Origin: Buddleja alternifolia
Lineage: Eukaryota; Streptophyta; Magnoliopsida; Lamiales; Scrophulariaceae
NCBI GenBank assembly: GCA_019426215.1
Contig: CM033391.1
Span: forward strand, 7,738,708-7,802,707
Direction: 5' to 3'
DNA: 64,000 nucleotides
Shown in pieces: positions 54,793 through 64,000 of the stretch. The notes under the pieces were generated by a model. That model was given only the letters and a program-made list of their open reading frames with translations. It ran no database searches and was not told the DNA's origin. The translations under genes were made by a program, and so were the position numbers. Position 1 is the first letter of the stretch. The number at the start of each line of letters is the position of its first letter.

Positions 54793-55533
54793 TTGTTATT
54801 ATATTATTAAGAACACTGACAGACCAAATACGAAAAAGTGCCTGCGACCATTACAAGGATTAAGATTGTAAGACTTAGACGACTCAATTATAGCATGAAC
54901 TATTATTTCTAGATCATAATGAATTTGGCAGCGAAGGAATCCAAGAGCTTCTCCAATCTTCTATTTCATTTGGTGTTGCATTTTGTATTCTATTTTATAT
55001 GTAACATGCACATGTATAAAGTTTCATGCCACTTGTATATTAAAGAAAATATTTTATACATGTGACATGTACGTGAAAAGTAAAATACGAACGGATACAT
55101 CAATTTGGAATAACGAACTCAGAATAAGCCAAGTGTCCATTACATTAGAAGTTGAAGGTAAGGAATTTTTTTATTTCTCAAAGTATTACATTCAGATGTT
55201 CAAGACTGGTCGCTGGAGATATTGCTAGGTGACGTTTGGGGACATCTCAATTAAAGTATTTACTATTGATAGTTGAATTGTCGTATTGAATTTACTTTAT
55301 TACATGAAAATGACAACATGTCCATATAAATCCAAAGCCAAAGAAACGAAGCAAACTTAAAAACACTTCTTTTCTAAGGTGTATTGCCGGTCTTCATGAG
55401 TTGCCAGGGGCTGTTGAAAAGAGACAAACGGTTCTTTTAAGAAGATTGAGATGGGATGTTCTGAACCGTCCGATTTGAAATGGGTGGGGACCATGAAGAC
55501 GACATTGTTTCTATTTGATATTTTAGTTACTCA
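54793..55533. other. Intergenic, nothing recognised
   Basis: No supported gene or element end. Confidence 0.5.
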
Positions 55534-55542
55534 ATTGTATAT

Positions 55543-55932
55543 GGGATAATGGCAGACATATCCTTCAGTTATGGGTTGATGTGCACTTTGTCCCCTTCAA
55601 TAAATGTGTAATTTGGCTCCTCACTTATCATAAAATGTGCACTTCGCCCCCTCGGGCAGTTCGAGCAGGGGCAAAGTGCTACAAAACACATAAGTGAGGG
55701 GGCAAAATGCTACAAAAATACATAAGTCAGGAGGCAAAGTGCTACAAAAACACATAAGTCAGGGGGCAAAAGTCCAATTTTTATGATAAGTGTGGTGCCC
55801 GAATCTGCCTGAACTGCCCGAGGGGGTGAAGTGCACATTTTATGATAAGTGAGGGGGCAAAGTGCACATTTCAATAAGTTAAGGGGCAAAGTGCACATCA
55901 CCCCATAACTGAGGGGTGTCTGCTATTATCCC
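55543..55932. mobile_element. Mutator-like foldback MITE
   Basis: The ends are GGGATAATGGCAGACA and, inverted, GGGATAATAGCAGACA. The 9 bp flanks ATTGTATAT (55534-55542) and ATTATATAT (55933-55941) differ at one base. Long arms pair again in the middle (CATAAAATGTGCACTTC near 55629 with its complement near 55835). The internal block CACATAAGTCAGGGGGCAAA is tandemly repeated. Confidence 0.82.
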
Positions 55933-55941
55933 ATTATATAT

Positions 55942-56674
55942 CGCCTAATAACTATTAAAATCAGTTAAAAATTACTAAAAGAAAGGACCAAACTTTATTG
56001 GTGGGAGTAGAACGCAAGATTTGTAACATCTTGGGCCTCAACTTCTTTCATGGAATGAAGTCGACGTTTAGTTGACTGTAATTCTTACTGGGAAGCTTTT
56101 GCGTTTTATATGTTTTTGGCCGTCGTTTTCGTGATCTTCGTCCCCCTATCTCACTTTATTGTGACATGCATGGAAATTGAGTGTGGACACTTTGGTGTCA
56201 TGAACTTGTTTTATATTTATAAAGCACTTTATTTTAAACAAAGTTTTATATTCAAATGAAAAGGTCCACTATATGTATATGCATATACATTTTTCCAGTG
56301 ACATATTTTACTATATGCGGGAAAAGAAGTGTAAAAAAACAATATCACAATCATCACTAATTATCTGTCAAGTGTTGAAAAGATTTTATTTTTGATAATA
56401 AAATTTTCACGAGTTTAATATATACGAAAAATAACGTTTACAATTTCTAATTATTAATGGTAATAACACATGAATTAGTGTATAAATAATAGTTTATAAT
56501 GTGACTCGTACTCAAAATATTTTTTTAATTGAAATATTTTTGGTCATCAACCTTACCAGGATAAAATTTCATTCTCATTTTTGGCAAACGTTCTCAAAGA
56601 TACACGAATATATACATTATTTGCAATTATAACACGGGCTTTTATTTTATTTTATTTTTTATGTTCTCTCAACG
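55942..56674. other. Intergenic, nothing recognised
   Basis: AT-rich, no supported feature. Confidence 0.5.
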
Positions 56675-56677
56675 TTA

Positions 56678-57448
56678 GGGCATCTCCAATGTTGATCACT
56701 AAAATGGTGTAACTTTTCACCAATTTAGTGCAGCTTTAGTAAATCCCACTCCAACATGTACACCATTTTTCACACCAAAAGGAATATTCTTTAAATATTC
56801 TTTTCTACATCTCATTTTAAACTATTCTCATACTTACAAATAACACCAGCTTTAAGTTTTTTATTGTACATTCATCCAATAATATAACATGAACAATTTT
56901 ATTTATTTAATAGTAATAAATAATTAAAATTTAATTTAAATCTTTTTCGGAATTTTGTAAAATTAATTAAAAAAATAATTTTAAATTATTTGTTATTTAG
57001 TAATAGTCTAGATGATAATAAATAATAATTAAAAGACATATAAAACAAAAATTACATTGATTAATTAAGAATACTACAATACGATTGAAAAGGACATAAG
57101 TAAATTTATATTGTATATGCATTTTGTACTAGTTTTAATATATATTTTTATTTAAAATTAAATTAAAATCATATATAATTGAGTGAAAAATTATCAAACA
57201 TAGGACCTAGTTGTAACTTTCTCAAAGTGTTTGGACCTAACTACATAGGACCTAATTGTAACTAACATAAATAAAGGGACTAAATTAAAATAAAAAAAAT
57301 CAAAAAAAAAATAAGCACCCACGCCAATTTGGTGTGGGTGAACAGTGTTGCGCCATATATAACGCAACACTGTTCATCCACACCAAATTGGTGTGGGATT
57401 TGGCACTCCATTGGTTTTGGTGCTCTTGACGCTCCATTGGAGATGACC
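56678..57448. mobile_element. PIF/Harbinger-like MITE with internal hairpin
   Basis: The ends are GGGCATCTCCAATG and, inverted, GGTCATCTCCAATG. The 3 bp duplication TTA lies at 56675-56677 and 57449-57451. 771 bp. The interior is AT-rich except for the hairpin at 57318-57397. Confidence 0.8.
57318..57397. repeat. Near-perfect 29 bp stem, 10 nt loop, flanked by palindromes
   Basis: 57324-57352 (CCAATTTGGTGTGGGTGAAC and on) pairs with 57363-57391 with one mismatch. Each base of the stem also contains its own palindrome (CCACACCAAATTGGTGTGG type), so alternative cruciform folds are possible. Confidence 0.9.
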
Positions 57449-57451
57449 TTA

Positions 57452-58447
57452 CTTTCTCTCTTTCTATATCATAATCATTATATATTTTTTTCGCACGCCA
57501 CGCGTATATACTTTCAATCCTTGGCCTCTCACCTTTACCCTTCTCGATAATTTTTTTTATTGTTTTGTGTGTAAATACCAAAGTAAAAAAGCACTCAGAT
57601 AAGTAATTAATTAGTAGATAATGATAATCCAATTTTTATAACTAAAGCTACAAAATTTAATTATAATGCAACAACTCATCCCACATTACCCTACCATACA
57701 TAATGTTTACGGGACTAAAGCATGTGCCCGTGGGCCAAATTTAGCTGGAAATGATAGTACCATTTAATCATGTTTAATAATGAGATTTAGTGAGAAAGTA
57801 TTTGTAAATTAGCTTTTATTGCATCAAATATAGATTACTCTAAAAACAGCAAGAGATGAGGATAAAAAATGGCCAACCCTCATAATTATGATATAGATAC
57901 TCGTAGAAAGGCTTTTGGACAAATAAATTTTTGCAAGATACAAATCCTTCTTTTATTATCAAAGTATCAATATGAGTAGGCTCATCTCGATGTTTGAAAA
58001 ATGCAAAATAATACTTGGGACAATTTCCAAGTTCACTAGTGCTTCACGAGCTAATAAATGTGTTGGGTGATTACCTCCGCATCTAATAAAGGAAATAACA
58101 ACCTCATGTAAAGAAAAGAATAAAGACTTATATAACTAAGAGATCCCACTACAAATTAAGAGTTGACAATGAAAATATACGCCAAGATTTGAAGTCATGG
58201 TTTATAATAGTCTAAACTCATCACATCTAGTTTGGTCGTGGTAGGCGTTTTATATTGTCATGGTCTTTGCGATGAACAAAACATTGACAATGACTATATA
58301 AGTCGTGGGTAATGTTTTGGCTATGCTTATAGATACCACAAGTCGAAACCATGGTCAATCGATTTTGACCATGATAAAGGGCTTTTGATCATGACTTATC
58401 AACATGTGCAAAAATCAATATTTTTATACTGCCCGCATCTGAAAAAT
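57452..58447. other. Intergenic, nothing recognised
   Basis: 58230-58420 has phrases such as GTCATGGTCTTTGCGATG and ACAAGTCGAAACCATGGTC resembling inner parts of CACTA-type elements, but no ends were found. Confidence 0.3.
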
Positions 58448-58450
58448 TAA

Positions 58451-58854
58451 GGCTGTGTTTGGTTTTGTTTTCAAACCCATTTTGGCCAAAAAAATTGGCC
58501 AAAACTTGTTTGTTTTGTGTTTTTTTGACCAAAAATGATTTTTTTGGTCAAAAAAATTGTCAGCTATTGTCTCCCTATTTGTCTCTACTTTAGGGTACAT
58601 ACTAATTACATCAACTACAATATAATCATTTAAAACTTATATTATATTATATTTTTCAATCATTAACTAATTATAAACACAACTTTTCAGACAAAAACTT
58701 ACATGATTTGACTGCTACAGTAACTTTTGTCTCTTCTGAAAATAAAATCAAACACTAAACCAAACACATTTTCATCAAAATACACAACTTCCAATAAACT
58801 TTTTCACCAAAATTTTCACCAAAAAAAACCCCCAAAATAAAACCAAACACAGCC
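58451..58854. mobile_element. Tourist-like MITE with 3 bp TSD
   Basis: The ends are GGCTGTGTTTGGTTTTG and, inverted, GGCTGTGTTTGGTTTTA. TAA lies on both sides (58448-58450 and 58855-58857). 404 bp. It contains TGACTGCTACAGTAACTTTT, shared in reverse with the nested part of 35558-36611. Confidence 0.92.
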
Positions 58855-59140
58855 TAAGTTTTGGAGAGCAAATACGGTGAATAAGGGTGTGGCTCAGCTT
58901 CTAACACTATATGTCACCAACCTTCCCGGGTGCAAGGCTTCAATGGCAACCAGCGGACACACTAATTAAGTTCCCATTTTTAGGAGCTTTCGGAACTCAA
59001 AGTTTTAGAAACAGTTAAATTTGTTAATGCCATAGAATTTACATTAAATTCGTCATGAAATAGCAGTTGTAATGAGATTTAAAGTTTCAAAAGAGTAAAG
59101 AATCACTTATAATTGTAATGCATTACATAATTAAAATTAC

Positions 59141-59645
59141 TTTTTTAAGAAAAATCTTATATATCATTCAATCGAAAGTTTACAACGCTTGGAACAATAC
59201 AATTCATATTGACTCAAACGATGTAGTAAGAACATCTGAAACACTAACTATCAAGTTCTTGAAGATAACAAATCTAAAGAACTCACAACTGAATACAAGA
59301 AAATTCTTGTGCAACTCCTATTCAAGGAGAGATAAAACTCTCATTCGAGAGAGAAAACAAACTCTCATACGAGAGAGAAAGTAAAATACTAAGCAAAAAT
59401 CTAAAACGCTATATAAAAACTTATGCATCACCTGTCTTTATCTCGTCAGATTTATCTCTGTCTCATTAGATCCATAGACATCTCGTCAGGTTTGAAAATG
59501 TGATGTAAAAGTTGAAGAAGGATGCACCAATCCAACCCGCCGACGATGGTGGTGATAACAGTGGTGAAGAAGACGTTTGCTTCACCAAGCCATCGTCGGC
59601 GGAGGAATATAGAAGAAAAAGAAGACTAGGGATTAGAGAGAGAGG
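59141..59645 (+). repeat. Dispersed repeat R, copy 2
   Basis: Collinear with copy 1. It carries TATA-like GCTATATAAAAACTTATG (59408) and a frame KKDAPIQPADDGGDNSGEED then FTKPSSAEEYRRKRRLGIRE to a TAA near 59658. An internal CTCTCAT.CGAGAGAGAAA motif is doubled at 59338 and 59363. Confidence 0.8.
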
Positions 59646-60323
59646 AGTGAAAAATTAATTAATGTATAGAAAGTAGCATGTAATTACTTTTGTTAAAATT
59701 TTAAAATTGAGAATACAAAGAGAACAGTTTATTTAGCATTACTATTGATGTAAATTTCTTAAATTAACCTATGTAATAATAAATCGTTGTAATTAGTCGA
59801 AATTTTTACGTCATTCTCTATTTTATTCTTAATTCTATAATCTGAGTAAAAAATAGAAAGATGTATTGATTCTTCGGTTTTAAATCCAGGATATTATATA
59901 TATGACAAGTGCACTTGTACTTTTATATGGTTAGTTGGTCGGATGCAACGTCAATCCAAATCTAAGTCTAGACCAAGTCTCCAAGTTGTAGCATTTAGGA
60001 TAAGGTGGGGTTACTGAATCTATCCCCAATGGGCAATCGTGTTAATTTCGAGCTAGGTTGGCACAATTAGTTATCTAATTTAATGAGGGATTATTAGCAT
60101 ATATTATGAAGTTGTCTCATAGTTGGTGAAAAACCATTCTTGGATGGTGTATGTCCATTTCTCGATGGGAGGACTTGGGTAAAATCTAACTCTTAGCAAT
60201 TCCAAAGGCCGTTTTCGGAGATTGGTATATGTATATCTCTTCTCATTTTGTGCCTAACTTAAATGGGAGCATGTGTGAGAGACGGAGTGTGAGAGTGTCA
60301 AAATCTGAAATATTCAAGGGTAC
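59646..60323. other. Intergenic, nothing recognised
   Basis: No supported feature. Confidence 0.5.
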
Positions 60324-60332
60324 AAGTATTTT

Positions 60333-60585
60333 GGGAAAATTGCATATAATCCCTTTGTGTTATCGTTTTTTTGCTGAAAACCCCTTTATATTAATTTTTT
60401 TGCATGAAATCCCCTTGTGTTAGCCTAAATTCTGCACGAAACCCCCAACCCTATATCAAATATACTGCGCGTGTATGCTACTTCCCACGGATTTAACACG
60501 AATTGGGGGTTTCGTGTAAAAAAATTAACATAAAGGGGTTTTCAGAAAAAAATGATAATACAGGGGGGTTATATGCAATTTTCCC
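60333..60585. mobile_element. Mutator-like foldback MITE, 253 bp
   Basis: The ends are GGGAAAATTGCATATAATCC and, inverted, GGGAAAATTGCATATAACCC. The perfect 9 bp duplication AAGTATTTT lies at 60324-60332 and 60586-60594. The two arms pair over most of the element. Confidence 0.92.
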
Positions 60586-60594
60586 AAGTATTTT

Positions 60595-62012
60595 AGAGCG
60601 TTATTACTAAAAATAAATTGATATTTTAAATTATTGAAACAAATTATATTTGGAATTATATGATATAATATGCTCAATCGATAATCACTTTTCACATGAC
60701 TTCATGAATAGTTGGATGGTGTGTTGTTTTTTTCTGTAAGCTTGAAAAATATCTAAGTATGATGAAATTATTGAAAAGAAATTAAAAATTATTAAAATAA
60801 TCTTCTTTTTTTTTTTTATCAAATTCAACATTACAACTTACTATAATTTTTGCATCTCTACAAAATTTACATTTGTTGTTATATGATATTTTATTTTATG
60901 AGCATCTCTTCTCACTTATCTTCACCAATAATAGAAATCTCCACTTAAATGATAGTTATGAGTCCCCGAGTTCCTATCATGTCTTGAAGCGTGTTCTTTT
61001 ACTTTTTAATATGAGATTTAAGAACTTTAAGAGTGTATAAAATAGAATCTCACATTCTAACTCACTAGAGTGAGCTTGAAGCCCTAGAAACATTAACCAT
61101 GCACAGATCTCACATTCTCACTTGAGTGAGCTCAAAGCCCTAAAAACGTTAACCATACATGATGTGATCTGACTCAAGATCACCCATTCGATATATATTG
61201 TTCCAACTTGTGTTTCACTTTAACTGACATACTGTGTGTATAAGTTCATGTTACATATTTTTTTTGTATATATGTGTATATATATATATATATGAAAAAT
61301 TAAATATAAAATAAAAAAATAACTCGAAACAGATGATCTGAATCATATAATCAATTAATAAAATCTAAGTATCATTACTTATAATTATAAATAATAATAC
61401 ATATATATATATCGCTAATGTTCTCATATTTTGTTTAGAAAAGTTTTATTTTCCATAATTGTCCTCTCAATTAGACTATTTTATAGTAAAACTACACAAT
61501 TGAATCCAGATTTATTTGAGGTTGCCTTGATGAAAATATACTGAATGACTAGAGTGCGATAAATGTCTAGATTTTCTCAAAAAATACGTAATCATGAATA
61601 TAAAATTAAAATAATGAGATGTAAATCCAAATCACCAAATGTATGTCTACTAGATAGAATCAAATAAACTTTGAATTCATTATAGAAACTCTGATTCGGA
61701 TTTGGATAATCGGACCTTACTTATACATAAAAGGCCATGGATCTCAGTTTAGATTCAAATTGCCTGAGCACTAAATAAAAAAATTTGGCCCAAATTAAAC
61801 CTTTTCCTATCCCGTGGGCCATCAAATTAAAAACTTGACCCATATCCGTATCAACAAATTTAGAAGCCCAATAACTCATTTACAATAAAGAAGAATAACT
61901 TTCTCTTGTAAAATGCCCTATAACCATATTTGGGCCAATTGTGTAAAGTTCTGAACTAATTGGATTATGAAATTTTGAAATCTTCATGAATTTGGACCAA
62001 AACTTTATATTG
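60595..62012. other. Intergenic, nothing recognised
   Basis: AT-rich. A roughly 60 bp block (CTCACATTCTNACT then GAGTGAGCT, AAGCCCTA, AACATTAACCAT) occurs twice at about 61048 and 61108. A TA microsatellite lies at 61271-61293. Confidence 0.5.
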
Positions 62013-62018
62013 TATTGA

Positions 62019-62400
62019 GCAAATATCACTAATGTCCTTGGAGATTCACATTTGTATCATTTTGATCTTTAAAGTATAAAATATTACGTTACAATTTCTA
62101 AAATTTAATTTGCATTTCAATTTCGTCCTCCAAGGCATTTTTGGGGAATTTCTGCCGGATTGGGGAGCATGTGCACCTTAATTCCCAATTTTTAGGGACA
62201 AACTTCAGAAGTATATGTTGTTATTATTGGACATGTGAGGTGTACATATTGTCCGATTCATCCAAAATTCAAGGGCAAATGGCCTGAAGGATGAAAGGGA
62301 ACATAAATCAAACTTCAAGACCGATAACGTGACGTTTGGTACCTTAAAGATCAAAGTGATACAAATATGAAACTTTAAAGACTATTAATGACATTTATCC
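62019..62400. mobile_element. Foldback MITE-like element
   Basis: The ends GCAAATATCACTAATGTCC and, inverted, GGATAAATGTCATTAATAG are imperfect. The arms pair through TTTGTATCATTTTGATCTTT. TATTGA flanks both sides (62013-62018 and 62401-62406). Mutator-like by style, with the duplication length uncertain. Confidence 0.6.
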
Positions 62401-62774
62401 TATTGAATTTGAGAAATTTAAGACAATGGAATTTGGTAACTCATCCCCATATATTTTAAATTGCCATCACATCCCCACTAGAGTGAATGTTGTTGACTTT
62501 AAAATCCTCATTTATTATTTAACATAGCAAAACAAGTTTTGAAATATTTTTGTGGTAAAAAAAATTTGAAGTTGAACTCAAGTAAGTCAAATTGGTTAAA
62601 AAAAATAATATATCTAAAATTAAGTTACTCGAGTTTAACTATTATTTGCTTATATTATAACTTATATGAATTCGATTTATAACAATCAAACTAAATTCAA
62701 ATACGTTTTTCAAACTATGTAAAAATGTAGACATACATAACGAGTATATTGCTTAGGTCAAGTAGATTTGTTTA

Positions 62775-63531
62775 GGTAATTGGCATTTTATACCCTATAA
62801 ATAGGGTTATTTTGAGACTTTACACTTCACAAATATATTTTTGGCTAATTCTACCATGGAATTAAGAAACTTTTGGCACTCTCGACCTTAGAGACTTTCT
62901 TATATATGGATTTTGCAAAATGCGTCTTGCCCCGTAAAATGGAGGGCATTTTCATTCATCGAAATTTTTTCACCAAGGAAATCTTATGAACATGACTTGG
63001 AAAATATTAGCAAGAGGCAGGACAAAGACTAAATTCCAGAATTTGATGGTAAATAATAGAATCCCTAAATACCGATAATATAGCTTCGAATAAAGAAAAG
63101 AAGAATTTATTGTTCAACTTGACATTTTCAAGCAATTCTACCCCTAGTAATCATTCTCTTCTGGTGTGCGAAAGACTGTTTGAGAAAAATCACATAGAAG
63201 GGCAACACGAGCAAAGATGTTTTTTCAGTTAGATTCTTTATTAAAAGTTTGTTAGAGCATAGAGAGTCATTAAAACGATTTCTATTTTAAAGGCCGCAAT
63301 TTGTCAAAAATACAATTTTAGGCTATGTTCGAAAATTGCATGTTTGTGAGAAAAAGAAAAAAACATCTCGTGACTTCAAATGATAATACTTTTTGTTTTT
63401 TATCATTCTCAAATTTGTTTTCTTCACCAAAATTCGAGAACCGAACATAATCTTAGACTGCGACCCTATTACATGGGCGCAAAGTGTTAAATGACCCTAT
63501 TTGATTACAAGGGTGCAAAGTGCCAATCACC
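62775..63531. mobile_element. Possible Mutator-like element related to 33432-34163
   Basis: The left end GGTAATTGGCATTTTATACC and the right end, inverted, GGTGATTGGCACTTTGCACC resemble the termini at 33432. No target duplication was found and inner pairing is weak, so the two ends may belong to different events. Confidence 0.4.
63321..63452. mobile_element. Small Tourist-like MITE remnant
   Basis: The ends are GGCTATGTTCG and, inverted, GATTATGTTCGG. TTA lies on both sides (63318-63320 and 63453-63455). 132 bp. Confidence 0.6.
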
Positions 63532-63542
63532 CTCTTTCTTCG

Positions 63543-63565
63543 CCCCCCCCCCCCCCCCCCCCCCC
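63543..63565. repeat. Run of 23 C
   Basis: A homopolymer of C sits next to the right end of the possible element above. Long C runs are rare in plant DNA and prone to assembly or slippage error. Confidence 0.9.
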
Positions 63566-63779
63566 AATTGGAAAAGGGACGTTGGCAAGAATAGGCTCCA
63601 TTTGCAACCCAAGTAAGGTTTTGGGCCTCCCAGTTCTCAGCCTTCTTTTTCATTGCCAAATGACAAAAAAGTCCCTGGGAAAAACTCCCCACTTAAAGAG
63701 TCGTGTTTTTGAAACACAATTCTTTACACAAATTTTTTTTTTTTTTAAATTCTATCAAAAGTGGAATTACGAAACCACC

Positions 63780-64000
63780 CCTCTTAACCCCTTATGATAC
63801 ACCCTGCTTGCTGCTATACAACCCCCACACAAGTGCTTCTACCCGACACCGGAGAAAAGAGAAGACGAAGAGACCCGATACACGCAAAACCACCGGAGAA
63901 AGAAGAGTCCCTATCCCGGAGAAGGAAAGGTCGCCGCTCGCAGGTCCCCGCAGAGAAGAGAATCGCCCATTTAACGCCGCCTGCTTCCATTCCATTTCGC
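63780..64000 (+). other. GC-richer start of a possible gene leaving the window
   Basis: Composition shifts sharply to GC- and purine-rich (ACCGGAGAA motifs three times, 63848-63930). This resembles the 5' UTR of a gene whose coding part lies beyond 64000. No ATG-led frame of note is inside the window, and no promoter motif is clear. Confidence 0.35.

Noticed and set aside
63792..63995. 67-codon minus frame at the window end
   Set aside because: Low similarity to anything recognised. The purine-rich plus strand looks more like a 5' UTR.

Overview
The window is nuclear DNA of a flowering plant, most likely a eudicot. The evidence is AT-rich non-coding sequence, a plant-type intronless 60S ribosomal protein L12 gene, a plant-only S40-family (senescence regulator) gene, and dense plant transposons: Ty1/copia, Athila-like Ty3/gypsy, TRIM, SINE, LINE, PIF/Harbinger, hAT, Mutator-like, CACTA-like and Emigrant-like elements. 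No bacterial, organellar or viral genes were seen. Species cannot be named from the sequence alone.

Only about four host loci look real: two paralogous copies of a small unrecognised gene (3192-3494 and 26234-26497, both minus), RPL12 (29917-30417, minus) and an S40-like gene (49576-50070, plus). The rest is mobile or duplicated DNA.

Layout. 1-478: start of an Athila-like gag and its primer-binding site. 479-3890: copy A of a segmental duplication that begins inside a copia LTR tail. 3940-6859: a 2.9 kb hAT-like foldback element whose two arms are satellite arrays in opposite orientation. 6878-7627: Emigrant-like element with a micro-ORF that looks like a transposase C-terminus with a PCNA-binding motif. 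About 7680-10922: decayed Tnt1-like copia. 10923-23596: one old, large copia element (1.78-1.79 kb LTRs, ACATA target duplication) that contains a 901 bp captured piece of the neighbouring host locus (copy C), a 2.9 kb stretch of unknown origin and a tandemly duplicated reverse-transcriptase segment. 23597-26955: copy B of the duplication with its own MITE. 26956-40259: RPL12, SINEs, LINE remnants and several MITEs. 40485-45943: a young copia element (LTRs differ at 4 of 246 bases) with deleted gag and damaged pol, inserted into a dispersed repeat that has two more copies at 54331 and 59141. 46000-64000: S40 gene, three more SINEs, and hAT, Mutator-like and Harbinger MITEs.

History that can be read directly: the large copia element inserted first (about 25 differences in the first 205 bp of its LTRs). 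The flank and LTR tail were duplicated later (A and B differ at about 12 of 183 bp next to the LTR). A TRIM-like element then entered A and a Harbinger MITE entered B, each absent from the other copy. All percentages are hand counts on short stretches, not alignments.
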